Origin: Frateuria sp. Soil773
GTDB taxonomy: Bacteria > Pseudomonadota > Gammaproteobacteria > Xanthomonadales > Rhodanobacteraceae
DNA length: 64,000 bases
Assembly (NCBI RefSeq): GCF_001428405.1
Contig: NZ_LMSL01000041.1
Span: 327,742-391,741 of the forward strand
Direction: 5' to 3'
Made by a program: the position numbers and the translations under genes. Shown piece after piece: positions 36,675 through 44,639 of this stretch. Numbering within the stretch: the stretch's first letter is position 1; every line of letters begins with the position of its first letter. The notes beneath the pieces were generated by a model. That model searched no databases, had not been told where the DNA came from, and saw nothing but the letters and a program-made list of their open reading frames with translations.

Positions 36675-37214
36675 TCAGGCCGCGGCCTGGCGAAAATCCG
36701 GCGCCCTCACCAGCCGGCCCATGCTGAACACGGCCAGGCGCTGTTCGCCCACCCGCTCGTCGGCGAAACGCACCAGCCGCGGGTCGTCCTCGGCCTCGGC
36801 CTCGCGGCGCTGCTCGGCGTCCACCGTGCGCTGGCCGAACACCTCGTCCACCAGCAGGGCCACGTTGCCTCCGCCCTGCCGCACGATCAGCAGGCGGCTG
36901 CGCTCGGAATGCGGCGTGCGCTCGCCGAACAGGAACCGCGCCAGGTCGACCACCGGCACCAGGTTGCCGCGCACGTTGGCCACGCCGAGCAGCCACGGCT
37001 GGGTGCCGGGCACCGGCGTCAGCGCCGGCACGGCGAGCAGCTCGTTGATCTCGTCGATGCCGCTGACGAACAGCCGCGAACCGGCGCGGTAGCCGATGCC
37101 GCGCCACAGTCCCGGCGCCTCCATCCGCTCCTGCGCCTCGGAGGCGTGGGCGAGCGACAGGCGCTCGTAGCGCGCGAGGATTTCGAACGGGGTGAGATTG
37201 GCGGTCGCGCTCAT
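36675..37214 (-). CDS. pilI: CheW-like coupling protein PilI
   Basis: Adaptor of 179 residues that links PilJ to ChpA. The CheW fold covers about residues 30-170: GIGYRAGSRLFVSGIDEINE, WLLGVANVRGNLVPVVDLAR (the typical CheW strand pair) and NVALLVDEVFGQRTV. The ATG at 37214 overlaps the pilH stop by 4 bases; the longer open frame upstream reads antisense-like residues over pilH and was not used. The order pilG-pilH-pilI-pilJ is conserved in Pseudomonas and xanthomonads. Confidence 0.93.
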   Translation of the reverse strand: MSATANLTPFEILARYERLSLAHASEAQERMEAPGLWRGIGYRAGSRLFVSGIDEINELLAVPALTPVPGTQPWLLGVANVRGNLVPVVDLARFLFGERTPHSERSRLLIVRQGGGNVALLVDEVFGQRTVDAEQRREAEAEDDPRLVRFADERVGEQRLAVFSMGRLVRAPDFRQAAA

Positions 37215-37582
37215 GCCGCGCTCGGCAGCAGGTCGTTGATGCAGGCGAGCAGTTCCTTCTCGTTCACCGGCTTGGTGATGAACGCCTTGGCGCCCTGGCG
37301 CAGCCCCCAAACGCGGTCGGTCTCCATCGACTTGGTGGTGATCATCACGATAGGCACGCCGGCGGTGGCCGGGTCGCGGGTCAGCGTGCGGGTCGCCTGG
37401 AAGCCGTTCATGCCGGGCATGATGACGTCCATGATGACCAGCGCCGGCAGGTCGGCGCGCACGCGCTCGATGCCCTCCTCGGCGGTGCTCACCGCGCTGA
37501 CCTGATGACCCGCGCGCTCCAGCAGCGTGGTGAACACGCGCACGTCGGTCGGCGAATCGTCGATGATGAGAATGTTGGCCAC
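37211..37582 (-). CDS. pilH: Response regulator PilH
   Basis: Stand-alone CheY-like receiver of 123 residues. It has ILIIDDSPTD, the phospho-acceptor Asp in LVIMDVIMPGMNGF, and ITTKS and FITKPV for the switch Thr and Lys. PilH acts as a phosphate sink or retraction-side output of ChpA. I chose GTG 37582 because AAGGGGG precedes it and the product then has the usual PilH length. A TTG at 37618 overlapping the pilG stop would add 12 non-conserved residues. Confidence 0.93.
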   Translation of the reverse strand: MANILIIDDSPTDVRVFTTLLERAGHQVSAVSTAEEGIERVRADLPALVIMDVIMPGMNGFQATRTLTRDPATAGVPIVMITTKSMETDRVWGLRQGAKAFITKPVNEKELLACINDLLPSAA

Positions 37583-37614
37583 AGGTCCCCCTTCAGACGC
37601 TGCAGTCACTGGTA

Positions 37615-38016
37615 TCAAACCGTGCTGACATGGCGATGGATGGCACCGAGCAGTTCGTCGCGCGTGAACGGCTTGGTCAAGTACTGCTCTGCGCCGACGA
37701 TGCGGCCGCGAGCCTTGTCGAACAGCCCGTCCTTGGAGCTGAGCATGATCACCGGCGTACCGCGGAACTGCGGATTGTTCTTGATCAGCGCGCAGGTCTG
37801 ATAGCCGTCGAGACGGGGCATCATGATGTCGACGAAGATGATGGCCGGCTTCTGGTCGGAGATCTTGGCCAGGGCCTCGAAGCCATCCACGGCGGTAAGC
37901 ACGTCGCAGCCTTCCTTTTTCAGCAAGGTCTCCGCCGTGCGACGGATGGTCTTGGAGTCATCGATGACCATGACTTTCAGACCGGACAAGCCGTTAGCAC
38001 TCACGTTCAAGTTCAC
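37615..38016 (-). CDS. pilG: Response regulator PilG
   Basis: CheY-like receiver of 133 residues that promotes pilus extension after phosphorylation by ChpA. The sequence is close to Pseudomonas PilG: GLKVMVIDDSKTIRRTAETL, Asp in IIFVDIMMPRLDGYQTCALI, then VIMLSSKDGLFDKARGRIVG and YLTKPF. It begins at GTG 38016 just after a GGGGGG run; the spacing is short, and a second GTG four codons later is possible. It is the first gene of the operon pilG-H-I-J-chpA-B-C. A small inverted repeat CAGGT/ACCTG (38043-38057) lies just upstream. Confidence 0.95.
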   Translation of the reverse strand: MNLNVSANGLSGLKVMVIDDSKTIRRTAETLLKKEGCDVLTAVDGFEALAKISDQKPAIIFVDIMMPRLDGYQTCALIKNNPQFRGTPVIMLSSKDGLFDKARGRIVGAEQYLTKPFTRDELLGAIHRHVSTV

Positions 38017-38389
38017 TCACCCCCCTGTGGCCCGCCCCGGCTCAGGTAAAACACCTGGGGCGCCGATACGGGATCGCCTGCCCGGTGTGCATGAAAAGAA
38101 TCCCGCAAAGTCGTGTAACCGGCGCCCGCTCTTCGGCTTGCGCCCGAGCGTTGCTGTTTACCGCCTGGCCTGCGGGACGTCAAGCCGGATCGTCGGTCCG
38201 GCCGTCGCGCGCGGCGACGCCCGCCATGATACGCGGTGCACCGGTCCGCCATTGTGACGGCGCAGGCGGTGCCGGCACCGGCGGCCCGGGCTTGCCGTGC
38301 CGGTATCGCTCGGCGAACATCGGCGGCCCCGGTTTCCCTTCCGGTCGCCCGCCGCCGCAGCGACCGCAGCCCGCCCACTGGAGAACGCA
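38017..38389. other. Divergent promoter region between pilG and gshB
   Basis: 373 bases without a gene, separating pilG (minus) from gshB (plus). It contains CAGGT-AAAAC-ACCTG (38043-38057) about 26 bases upstream of the pilG start, which could be an operator or a leader hairpin. The remainder is G+C-rich, and I see no convincing -35/-10 pair or sigma-54 site for either gene. Open frames here lack coding features. Confidence 0.5.
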
Positions 38390-39349
38390 ATGGCCCTTTC
38401 GATCGCCGTGCTGATGGACCCCATCGGCGCCATCAAGATCGCCAAGGACACCAGCTTCGCGATGCTGCTGGAGGCCCAGCGCCGGGGCCATCGCCTGCAC
38501 TACATGGAACAGGGCGACCTGGCCCTGCGCGACGGCGCCCCCTACGCCCGCCTGGCGCCGCTGGCCGTGCGCGAGGACGCCGCCGGCTGGTTCAGCCTCG
38601 GCGAGCGGCAGTGGCGGGACCTGCGCGAAATCGACGTGGTGCTGATGCGCAAGGACCCGCCGGTCGACGCGCAGTTCATCTACGACACCATGGTGCTGGA
38701 GGCCGCCCAGCGCGGCGGCGCCCGGGTGGTCAACGACCCGCGCTCGCTGCGCGACTGCAACGAGAAGCTGTTCGCCCTGCAGTTTCCCCAGTGCATCGCG
38801 CCGACCCTGGTGGCGCGCGATGCCGGCGAGCTGCGCCGCTTCGTCGCCGAGCACGGCGAGGCCGTGCTCAAGCCGCTGGACGGCATGGGCGGGCGCGGCA
38901 TCTTCAAGGTCAGGGCCGGCGACGGCAACCTCAACTCCATGCTGGAAACCCTGCTGGCCGGCGGCCCGCACGGCGAGGGACGGCAGTTCGCCATCGCGCA
39001 GAAGTTCATCCCGCAGATCAGCGCCGGCGACAAGCGCATCCTGCTGATCGACGGCGAGCCGGTGCCCTACGCGCTGGCGCGCATCCCGCAGGGCGACGAG
39101 TTCCGCGGCAACCTGGCCGCCGGCGGGCGCGGCGAGGGCGTGCCGCTGGGCGAGCGCGACCGCTGGATCGCCGCTCAGGTGGCGCCGGAACTGCGCCGGC
39201 GCGGCCTGCGCTTCGTCGGCCTGGACGTGATCGGCGACTACCTGACCGAGATCAACATCACATCGCCGACCTGCGTGCGCGAGCTGGACGCCCAGTTCGG
39301 GCTTAATATCGCCGGCCAGCTGTTCGATGCGATCGAGAACCCGGGATGA
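38390..39349 (+). CDS. gshB: Glutathione synthetase
   Basis: ATP-grasp enzyme joining gamma-glutamylcysteine and glycine. 319 residues, the usual size. It starts MALSIAVLMDPIGAIKIAKD after GGAGA. Conserved stretches include MRKDPPVDAQFIYDTMVLE, NEKLFALQFP, VLKPLDGMGGRGIF (ATP-grasp lysine and glycine loop), QKFIPQISAGDKRILLIDGEP and GLDVIGDYLTEINITSPT with the metal-binding Glu/Asn. It is divergent from pilG and heads the gshB-tonB-algH-ruvX-pyrB run, the same order as in Pseudomonas. Confidence 0.97.
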   Translation: MALSIAVLMDPIGAIKIAKDTSFAMLLEAQRRGHRLHYMEQGDLALRDGAPYARLAPLAVREDAAGWFSLGERQWRDLREIDVVLMRKDPPVDAQFIYDTMVLEAAQRGGARVVNDPRSLRDCNEKLFALQFPQCIAPTLVARDAGELRRFVAEHGEAVLKPLDGMGGRGIFKVRAGDGNLNSMLETLLAGGPHGEGRQFAIAQKFIPQISAGDKRILLIDGEPVPYALARIPQGDEFRGNLAAGGRGEGVPLGERDRWIAAQVAPELRRRGLRFVGLDVIGDYLTEINITSPTCVRELDAQFGLNIAGQLFDAIENPG

Positions 39350-39376
39350 TCAGGCCGGCTCCACACGGGCGGCATG

Positions 39377-39470
39377 ATGCCCGGAAGGCCCGCGGGGCCT
39401 GTCGCGTGGCGCCGGGAAAGCTGGCCGCCTTCCCACGCCGCGCGGCGCACCCTGCGGGCCTTCCGGGCAT
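39377..39470. repeat. Large perfect inverted repeat downstream of gshB
   Basis: ATGCCCGGAAGGCCCGC (39377-39393) and GCGGGCCTTCCGGGCAT (39454-39470) are a 17-base perfect inverted pair separated by 60 bases. The loop itself has a smaller pair, GGGAA/TTCCC. The structure fills about half of the 196-base gap before the TonB-like gene. It may terminate gshB transcription or be a non-autonomous palindromic element. Confidence 0.7.
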
Positions 39471-39545
39471 CGCCTCCTTTTTCGAATTCAATGCGCTGAG
39501 GCCGGCACTGTCTGCCCGCGTGGAACCAACCAGAGCATCCCTAGC

Positions 39546-40409
39546 GTGAATGCCGCCATCCGCCGTACCGGCAGCCCCGATCCGATCGGGGCGACCCTGC
39601 TGTTCTCGCTGCTGCTGCATGGCGTGCTGGTGCTGGGCATCACCTTCCATTTCGTGAAGTCCGCCCCCGGCCTGCCGACCCTGGACGTGACCCTGGTCGA
39701 CGTCGCCAACCGCGAGGCGCCGGACAAGGCCGACTTCCTAGCCCAGGCGAACAACCAGGGCGGCGGCGAAAGCGAAAAGGCCGCGCGGCCCTCGCAGATG
39801 TTCTCCGGCCCCCTGCCCAAGCCCAATCCCGGCACCGCCCCGGCGCCGGTCGAGGCCGCCGTGCCGCAGCCGCAGCAGGCCACCGACGCGCGCATGGTCA
39901 CCACCAGCGGCCACGCCGATTTCGCGGTCGCCAGCGACACTGCCCGCCGCGCGCAGGACGCCCAGGACCTGCCCACCGCCGACGAACTGCGCCGGCGCCA
40001 GGAAATGGCGCAGCTGGCCGCCGAGCTGCGCGACCGCACCGAGGCCTACGCCAAGCGGCCGAAAAAGAAGTTCATCTCGGCCAATACCAAGGAATACGTC
40101 TACGCCGCCTACATGCGCGGCTGGGTCGACCGGGTCGAGCGCATCGGCAACCTCAACTACCCCGACGAGGCGCGCCGCCGCGAGCTGCACGGCGAGCTGG
40201 AACTGACCGTGACGCTCGGCCGCGACGGCAGCGTCAGGGCGATCGACGTCACCCGCAGCTCCGGCCAGCCGCTGCTGGACAAGGCCGCCGAGCGGATCGT
40301 GCGGCTGGCCGCGCCGTTCCCGCCGATCCCCACCGCCGGGCACGTGGACGAACTGCACATCACGCGCACCTGGCAGTTCCTGCCCGGCAACGTCCTGCGC
40401 AACCGCTGA
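39546..40409 (+). CDS. TonB-family energy transducer (TonB3-like)
   Basis: Inner-membrane protein of 287 residues. One N-terminal membrane helix (about 15-37, GATLLFSLLLHGVLVLGITF) precedes a long Pro/Ala/Gln-rich periplasmic linker. The C-terminal TonB domain has WVDRVERIGNLNYPDEARR, GELELTVTLGRDGSVRAIDV and SSGQPLLDKAAERIVRLAAP. The start is GTG 39546; no strong ribosome-binding site is visible. It sits between gshB and algH exactly like Pseudomonas aeruginosa PA0406 (tonB3), reported as needed for twitching motility. A pilus-related role is therefore plausible. No exbB or exbD is adjacent. Confidence 0.88.
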   Translation: MNAAIRRTGSPDPIGATLLFSLLLHGVLVLGITFHFVKSAPGLPTLDVTLVDVANREAPDKADFLAQANNQGGGESEKAARPSQMFSGPLPKPNPGTAPAPVEAAVPQPQQATDARMVTTSGHADFAVASDTARRAQDAQDLPTADELRRRQEMAQLAAELRDRTEAYAKRPKKKFISANTKEYVYAAYMRGWVDRVERIGNLNYPDEARRRELHGELELTVTLGRDGSVRAIDVTRSSGQPLLDKAAERIVRLAAPFPPIPTAGHVDELHITRTWQFLPGNVLRNR

Positions 40410-40489
40410 ACCGGCCCGGCCCGGCAACGGCAGGCTAGCGGCGGCTTCACGGGCGCCGCGGTAAAACGGGCGCACCGCCGGTCCATTGC

Positions 40490-40504
40490 TACAATGCCCG
40501 CATG
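40490..40504 (+). promoter_or_regulatory. -10 box placed for a leaderless algH transcript
   Basis: TACAAT (40490-40495) ends exactly 6 bases before the algH ATG, so transcription would begin at or next to the A of the start codon. No Shine-Dalgarno sequence precedes the ATG, which fits a leaderless mRNA. The -35 region at the expected spacing is not recognisable, which lowers confidence. Confidence 0.45.
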
Positions 40505-41071
40505 AGCGCCACCCAGCCGCAGACCCTCGCCGGACATTTCCTGATCGCCATGCCCAGCCTGGCCGAGCCGCCGTTCGCGCGCGGCGTGGCGTTCGTGTGC
40601 CAGCACGACGAGGACGGCGCGGTGGGGTTGCTGGTCAACCGGCTCTCCGAATACCGCCTGGGCGACGTGCTCGCGCAGATGAAGCTGAACTGCAGCGACC
40701 AGGAAGTGATCGACCAGCCGGTGCTGATCGGCGGCCCGGTGCAGCAGGAGCGCGGCTTCGTGCTGCACCGCGAGCATGGCCGCTGGGAGTCGAGCTACCG
40801 CATCAACGGCGAGTGGTCGGTGACCACCTCGCGCGACATCCTGGTCGCCATGGCGGCCGGCGATGGGCCGCGGCAGGCGCTGATGGCGCTGGGCTACGCC
40901 GGCTGGAGCGCCGGCCAGCTCGAACAGGAGCTGATGGACAATAGCTGGCTCACCGTCGAGGCCAGCGACCGGGTGATGTTCCATACCCCGCTGGAGGAAC
41001 GCTGGAGCGCCGCGGCCGGCCTGGTCGGCGTCGATCCCCTGCAGTTGCCCGGTTACGCAGGCCACGCGTGA
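40502..41071 (+). CDS. algH: YqgE/AlgH family protein
   Basis: Conserved cytoplasmic protein of 189 residues whose biochemical role is not established; it has been linked to alginate regulation in Pseudomonas. Family motifs are LAGHFLIAMPSL, FARGVAFVCQHDEDGAVGLL, VLIGGPVQQERGFVLH and ALGYAGWSAGQLEQELMDNS. The ATG at 40502 has no ribosome-binding site, but a -10-like TACAAT ends 6 bases upstream. The gene is followed 31 bases later by ruvX, its usual partner in gammaproteobacteria. Confidence 0.95.
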   Translation: MSATQPQTLAGHFLIAMPSLAEPPFARGVAFVCQHDEDGAVGLLVNRLSEYRLGDVLAQMKLNCSDQEVIDQPVLIGGPVQQERGFVLHREHGRWESSYRINGEWSVTTSRDILVAMAAGDGPRQALMALGYAGWSAGQLEQELMDNSWLTVEASDRVMFHTPLEERWSAAAGLVGVDPLQLPGYAGHA

Positions 41072-41102
41072 GCCTGCCGCGCGCCGCCTCCGCCATGCCC
41101 GC

Positions 41103-41549
41103 ATGAGCTGCGCCTTCGGCTTCGACTACGGCAGCCGGCTGATCGGCGTCGCCGTGGGCAACGCGATCACCGCCAGCGCGCGCGCGCTGGCCGCGCTGCC
41201 GGTGCGCGACGGCCGGCCGGACTGGCCGCAACTGGACGCCCTGCGCTCGCAATGGCTGCCGGACACCCTGGTGGTCGGCCTGCCGCTGACCCTGGAGGGC
41301 GCCGAGCAGCCGGCCAGCCGCGGCGCGCGCCGGTTCGCCGCGCAACTGCGCGAACGCTACGCCCTGCCGGTGCTGCTGGTGGACGAGCGGCACAGCTCGC
41401 AGGAAGCCGCGCAGCGCTTCGCCGGCGCGCGCGCGCAGGGCCTGCGCAAGCGCCGCGACGCCGCCGCCATCGACGCGGAAGCCGCCGCCGTGATCCTGGA
41501 ACGCTGGCTGGCCGACCCTTCCGGCGCGCTCCCCGCCGGCCCCGGCTGA
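41103..41549 (+). CDS. ruvX: Putative Holliday junction resolvase / pre-16S rRNA nuclease RuvX (YqgF)
   Basis: RNase H-fold nuclease of 148 residues, implicated in 16S rRNA 5'-end maturation. The catalytic acidic residues are in FDYGSRLIGVAVGN (first Asp), DERHSSQEAAQRF and the C-terminal AAIDAEAAAVILERW. VVGLPLTLEGAEQPASRGAR is the conserved VVGLP strand. It lies directly after algH and 49 bases before pyrB. In Pseudomonas pyrR separates ruvX from pyrB; here it is absent. Confidence 0.94.
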   Translation: MSCAFGFDYGSRLIGVAVGNAITASARALAALPVRDGRPDWPQLDALRSQWLPDTLVVGLPLTLEGAEQPASRGARRFAAQLRERYALPVLLVDERHSSQEAAQRFAGARAQGLRKRRDAAAIDAEAAAVILERWLADPSGALPAGPG

Positions 41550-41598
41550 CCCCGCGCCCGCTGCCCGCCCCCTTTACCGCCTGCCCGAAACCGCCGCC

Positions 41599-42525
41599 AT
41601 GACCTCTCGCCTGCGCCACCTGACCACGCTCGAACACCTGCCGCGCGAATGCATCGAGCGCCTGCTCGACCGCGCCATCGCCATGCGCGACGCCTGCGCG
41701 CACGGCACGCGCAAGCTCGACCTGCTGCGCGGCCGCACCGTGCTGAACCTGTTCTTCGAGCCCTCCACGCGCACGCGCACCTCGTTCGAGCTGGCCGCGC
41801 GCCGCCTCGGCGCGGACGTGGTCAACTTCGACATCGGCTTTTCCTCCACCAGCAAGGGCGAGGAGCTGTACGACACCCTGCACACGCTCGAAGCGATGCA
41901 CCTGGACGCGATCGTCGTGCGCCACAAGCAGTCCGGCACGCCCGAGGAACTGGTGCGCCACGCGATGAGCGGGGTCTCGGTGATCAACGCCGGCGACGGC
42001 AACCGCGCGCACCCGACCCAGGGCCTGCTCGACGCGCTGACCATCCGCCAGCACCGCCCCGACTTCGAGAACCTCGTCGTGACGATCTGCGGCGACATCC
42101 GGCATTCGCGCGTGGCGCGCTCGGACGTGCACGCGCTAAGCGCGCTGGGCACCGGCGAGATCCGCCTGTGCGGGCCCGCCCCGCTGATGCCCGACCCGGC
42201 CGAATTCCCCAACTGCCGCTTCTACGACGACTTCGACGCGGCGATCGAAGGCGCCAACGTCGCCATCATGCTGCGCCTGCAGAAGGAGCGCATGGCCAGC
42301 ACCGACCTGCCGGACGAGGCCGCCTACTTCGCCCGCTACGGCCTGGACGTGCGCCGCCTCGCGCGGGCGGCCAAGGGCTGCCTGGTGATGCACCCCGGCC
42401 CGATCAACCGCGGCATCGAGATCGCTACCGAGGTAGCCGACGGCGCGCAGTCGCGGATCCTCGAACAGGTCGGCAACGGGGTGTTCGTGCGCATGGCGGT
42501 GCTCGGCGAGGTGCTCGCGCGCTGA
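41599..42525 (+). CDS. pyrB: Aspartate carbamoyltransferase catalytic subunit
   Basis: Second step of pyrimidine synthesis, joining carbamoyl phosphate and aspartate. 308 residues. The carbamoyl-phosphate site is FFEPSTRTRTSFELAA (residues ~51-66), with STSKGEELYDTL, INAGDGNRAHPTQGLLD, ICGDIRHSRVARS and the aspartate loop MLRLQKERM following. MHPGPINRGIEI closes the active site. No pyrI or pyrC-like gene is adjacent and pyrR is missing, so the local organisation differs from Pseudomonas although the neighbours algH and ruvX are kept. Confidence 0.96.
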   Translation: MTSRLRHLTTLEHLPRECIERLLDRAIAMRDACAHGTRKLDLLRGRTVLNLFFEPSTRTRTSFELAARRLGADVVNFDIGFSSTSKGEELYDTLHTLEAMHLDAIVVRHKQSGTPEELVRHAMSGVSVINAGDGNRAHPTQGLLDALTIRQHRPDFENLVVTICGDIRHSRVARSDVHALSALGTGEIRLCGPAPLMPDPAEFPNCRFYDDFDAAIEGANVAIMLRLQKERMASTDLPDEAAYFARYGLDVRRLARAAKGCLVMHPGPINRGIEIATEVADGAQSRILEQVGNGVFVRMAVLGEVLAR

Positions 42526-42617
42526 AACAGCCGGCCCGCGCACATCTCCCGCTCCGGGCCCACGCAAGGCGGCCGCGAAACGGCATAATGGCGGGCGACA
42601 ACCAACTGGGGACCCAT

Positions 42618-44396
42618 ATGCGATCGACGACGCGCACACTCGCGCTGGCCATCGCCGGCGTGCTGCTGGCGGCCTGCGGGCACAAGGACAAGGATGCACC
42701 CCTGGCTTTCGTACCGGCCGACACGCCGTACGTGGTGGCCAACCTGGACGTGCTGGACGACGACACCCGCGGCGCCCTGCTGGCCCAGGCCGACGCCCAG
42801 TTGCCGGCCCAGCTCGCCCAGATGAACACGGCGGCCGACCAGCTCGCCGCGAAGGATCCCGACAGCGCGCGGCTGCTGCGCGCCTTCGCCGCCGAGCTCA
42901 ACGGCAAGAGCATCGAGACCTTCGCGCAGAACGCCGGCCTGGACATCAAGGGCTATTCGGCGCTGTACGGCCTGGGCCTCGCGCCGGTGCTGCGCTTCCA
43001 GCTCGCCGACGCCAAGGCCTTCGAGGGCTTCGTCGGCCGGCTGGAGACCGCCTACGGCAAGAAGTTCGACGTCGCCACCGTGGACGGCCAGAGCTACCGC
43101 AGGCACGTCTCCGCCGAGTCGGGCACCCAGGTCGTCCTGGCCGTGGTCGGCAAGCAGGCGGTCGCCGCCGTCCTGCCCGCCGATGCGGCGCAGCCCCTGC
43201 TGCGCCAGGCGCTCGGCCTCGACCGTCCGGCGAAGAACCTGCAGGACGACGGCCGCCTCGAAAAGCTCGCCAAGGCCAAGGGCTACCAGAAGTGGGCGGT
43301 CGGCGAGCTCGATCTCGCCCGCGCCCTGCCGCTGGCGGCCAGCGGCAAGGATCCGCTGTTCAATGCGATGTTCAAGGCGCACGCGGAGGCCGAGTCGGCC
43401 AAGACCGGCGAACCGGTGGCCAACCAGTTGCAGATACCGCCCAGTTGCCAGGCCGATGCCGAGCGCATCGCCAGCCGCGTGCCCGAGCTGAGCTTCGGCT
43501 ACACCCGGCTGGAAGCGAAGCACCAGGACATGCGCTGGGACGCCAGCCTGGCCAGCGACATCACCCAGGCCTTCGCCGGCCTCAAGGTCGAGCTGCCCGG
43601 CCTGGGCGCCGACGTGCAGGCGCCGTTCGACCTGGCCGTCGGCCTGCCGGTGGCGCAGTTGCGCGCCTTCTGGGCAGCCCAGGCCGACGCGGTCGCGGCC
43701 AAGCCGTTCGCCTGCCCCGCGCTCAGCGACCTCAACGACGGCTTCGCCAAGCTCGGCCCGGCGATGCAGAAGGCGGCGATCCCGCCGTTCGGCGACCTGC
43801 TCGGCGCGCGCCTGGCGCTGGACAGCTTCGACACCGCTTCGGCCGGCAGCCTGCCCACCTTCAGCGGCCGCCTGGTGCTCGGCACCAGCAATCCCGCCGG
43901 CCTGCTGGCGATGGGCCAGATGATGACGCCGGCCCTGGCCCAGTTGAAGCTGGCCGCCGACGGCAAGCCGGTCGCCCTGCCCGCCGGCCTTACCGCCATG
44001 TTCAAGCAGCCCGCCTGGCTCGCCATGGGCGCCAAGTCGCTCGCCCTCGGCATCGGCGCCGGCCAGGACGCCAAGCTCGCCGAGACGCTGAAGGAGCCGA
44101 CCGGCGAGGCCGGCCGCATGCTGCGCATGCACCTCAACGGCGACATGTACCTGAGCTGGGTCGACATCATGCAGCGCAAGGCCGACAGCCTCGCCGCGAC
44201 CACGGCGGCGCTGACCGGCAGCAACGATGCGGCCAGTGGCGACGAGGCCGCCGCCGCCCTCAAGGCCGCGACCGCGGCGCGCAAGGCGCAGTTCGAGGCC
44301 ATGCGTGCGCAGGCCGAACGCATCAAGACCCTCGACGCCGAAGTCCGCGTGGACGACAAGGACCTGATCGTCAACAGCCGCACCGAGCTGAAATAA
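42618..44396 (+). CDS. Large lipoprotein of unknown function
   Basis: Predicted lipoprotein of 592 residues. The signal peptide MRSTTRTLALAIAGVLLAAC ends in a lipobox with Cys at 20, which supports the ATG at 42618; an in-frame ATG a few codons upstream would bury it. The mature part is Ala-rich, and no catalytic motif is recognisable. It contains DAPLAFVPADTPYVVANLDV near its start, ELSFGYTRLEAKHQDMRWDA mid-protein and an amphipathic Ala/Arg-rich helix near the C terminus. A CATAAT -10-like box lies at 42584-42589. A strong intrinsic terminator follows, so it is a single-gene unit inserted in an otherwise conserved block. Function unknown. Confidence 0.82.
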   Translation: MRSTTRTLALAIAGVLLAACGHKDKDAPLAFVPADTPYVVANLDVLDDDTRGALLAQADAQLPAQLAQMNTAADQLAAKDPDSARLLRAFAAELNGKSIETFAQNAGLDIKGYSALYGLGLAPVLRFQLADAKAFEGFVGRLETAYGKKFDVATVDGQSYRRHVSAESGTQVVLAVVGKQAVAAVLPADAAQPLLRQALGLDRPAKNLQDDGRLEKLAKAKGYQKWAVGELDLARALPLAASGKDPLFNAMFKAHAEAESAKTGEPVANQLQIPPSCQADAERIASRVPELSFGYTRLEAKHQDMRWDASLASDITQAFAGLKVELPGLGADVQAPFDLAVGLPVAQLRAFWAAQADAVAAKPFACPALSDLNDGFAKLGPAMQKAAIPPFGDLLGARLALDSFDTASAGSLPTFSGRLVLGTSNPAGLLAMGQMMTPALAQLKLAADGKPVALPAGLTAMFKQPAWLAMGAKSLALGIGAGQDAKLAETLKEPTGEAGRMLRMHLNGDMYLSWVDIMQRKADSLAATTAALTGSNDAASGDEAAAALKAATAARKAQFEAMRAQAERIKTLDAEVRVDDKDLIVNSRTELK

Positions 44397-44423
44397 GCGC
44401 GGCCTGCCCTGGCGGCACCCCGG

Positions 44424-44453
44424 AAAGAGGCGCTCCGGCGCCTCTTTTCTTTT
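44424..44453 (+). terminator. Intrinsic terminator of the lipoprotein gene
   Basis: AAAGAGGCGC (44424-44433), loop TCCG and GCGCCTCTTT (44438-44447) form a 10-base perfect stem continuing into a T-rich tract (TTTTCTTTT). It lies 28 bases after the stop codon. It is the clearest rho-independent terminator in the window. Confidence 0.9.
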
Positions 44454-44590
44454 GGCCGGCGCCCGGCGATCCACGGCGCCACGCATCGTGCGCAGGCCGG
44501 AAAAAATACGGGGACGGCCCTTGCCGCATGCCGATGACGCCTGCATGCGACAGGGATCGTCCCCGAAGATCAGGAATGACCGTCGCTACC

Positions 44591-44623
44591 CGCTGGCCGG
44601 CACCGTTGCGGTGCCGGCCAGCG
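44591..44623. terminator. Hairpin downstream of the TonB receptor gene
   Basis: CGCTGGCCGGCACC (44591-44604), loop GTTGC and GGTGCCGGCCAGCG (44610-44623) form a perfect 14-base stem. It starts 17 bases past the end of the receptor gene on the minus strand. No T-run follows in either direction, so it may act as a 3'-end stabiliser or a weak terminator. Confidence 0.55.
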
Positions 44624-44639
44624 GCTCGAATGTCCGCGC

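Noticed and set aside
38017-38389. A sigma-54 promoter for the pilG operon
   Set aside because: No GG-N10-GC type sequence at suitable distance was found in the spacer.
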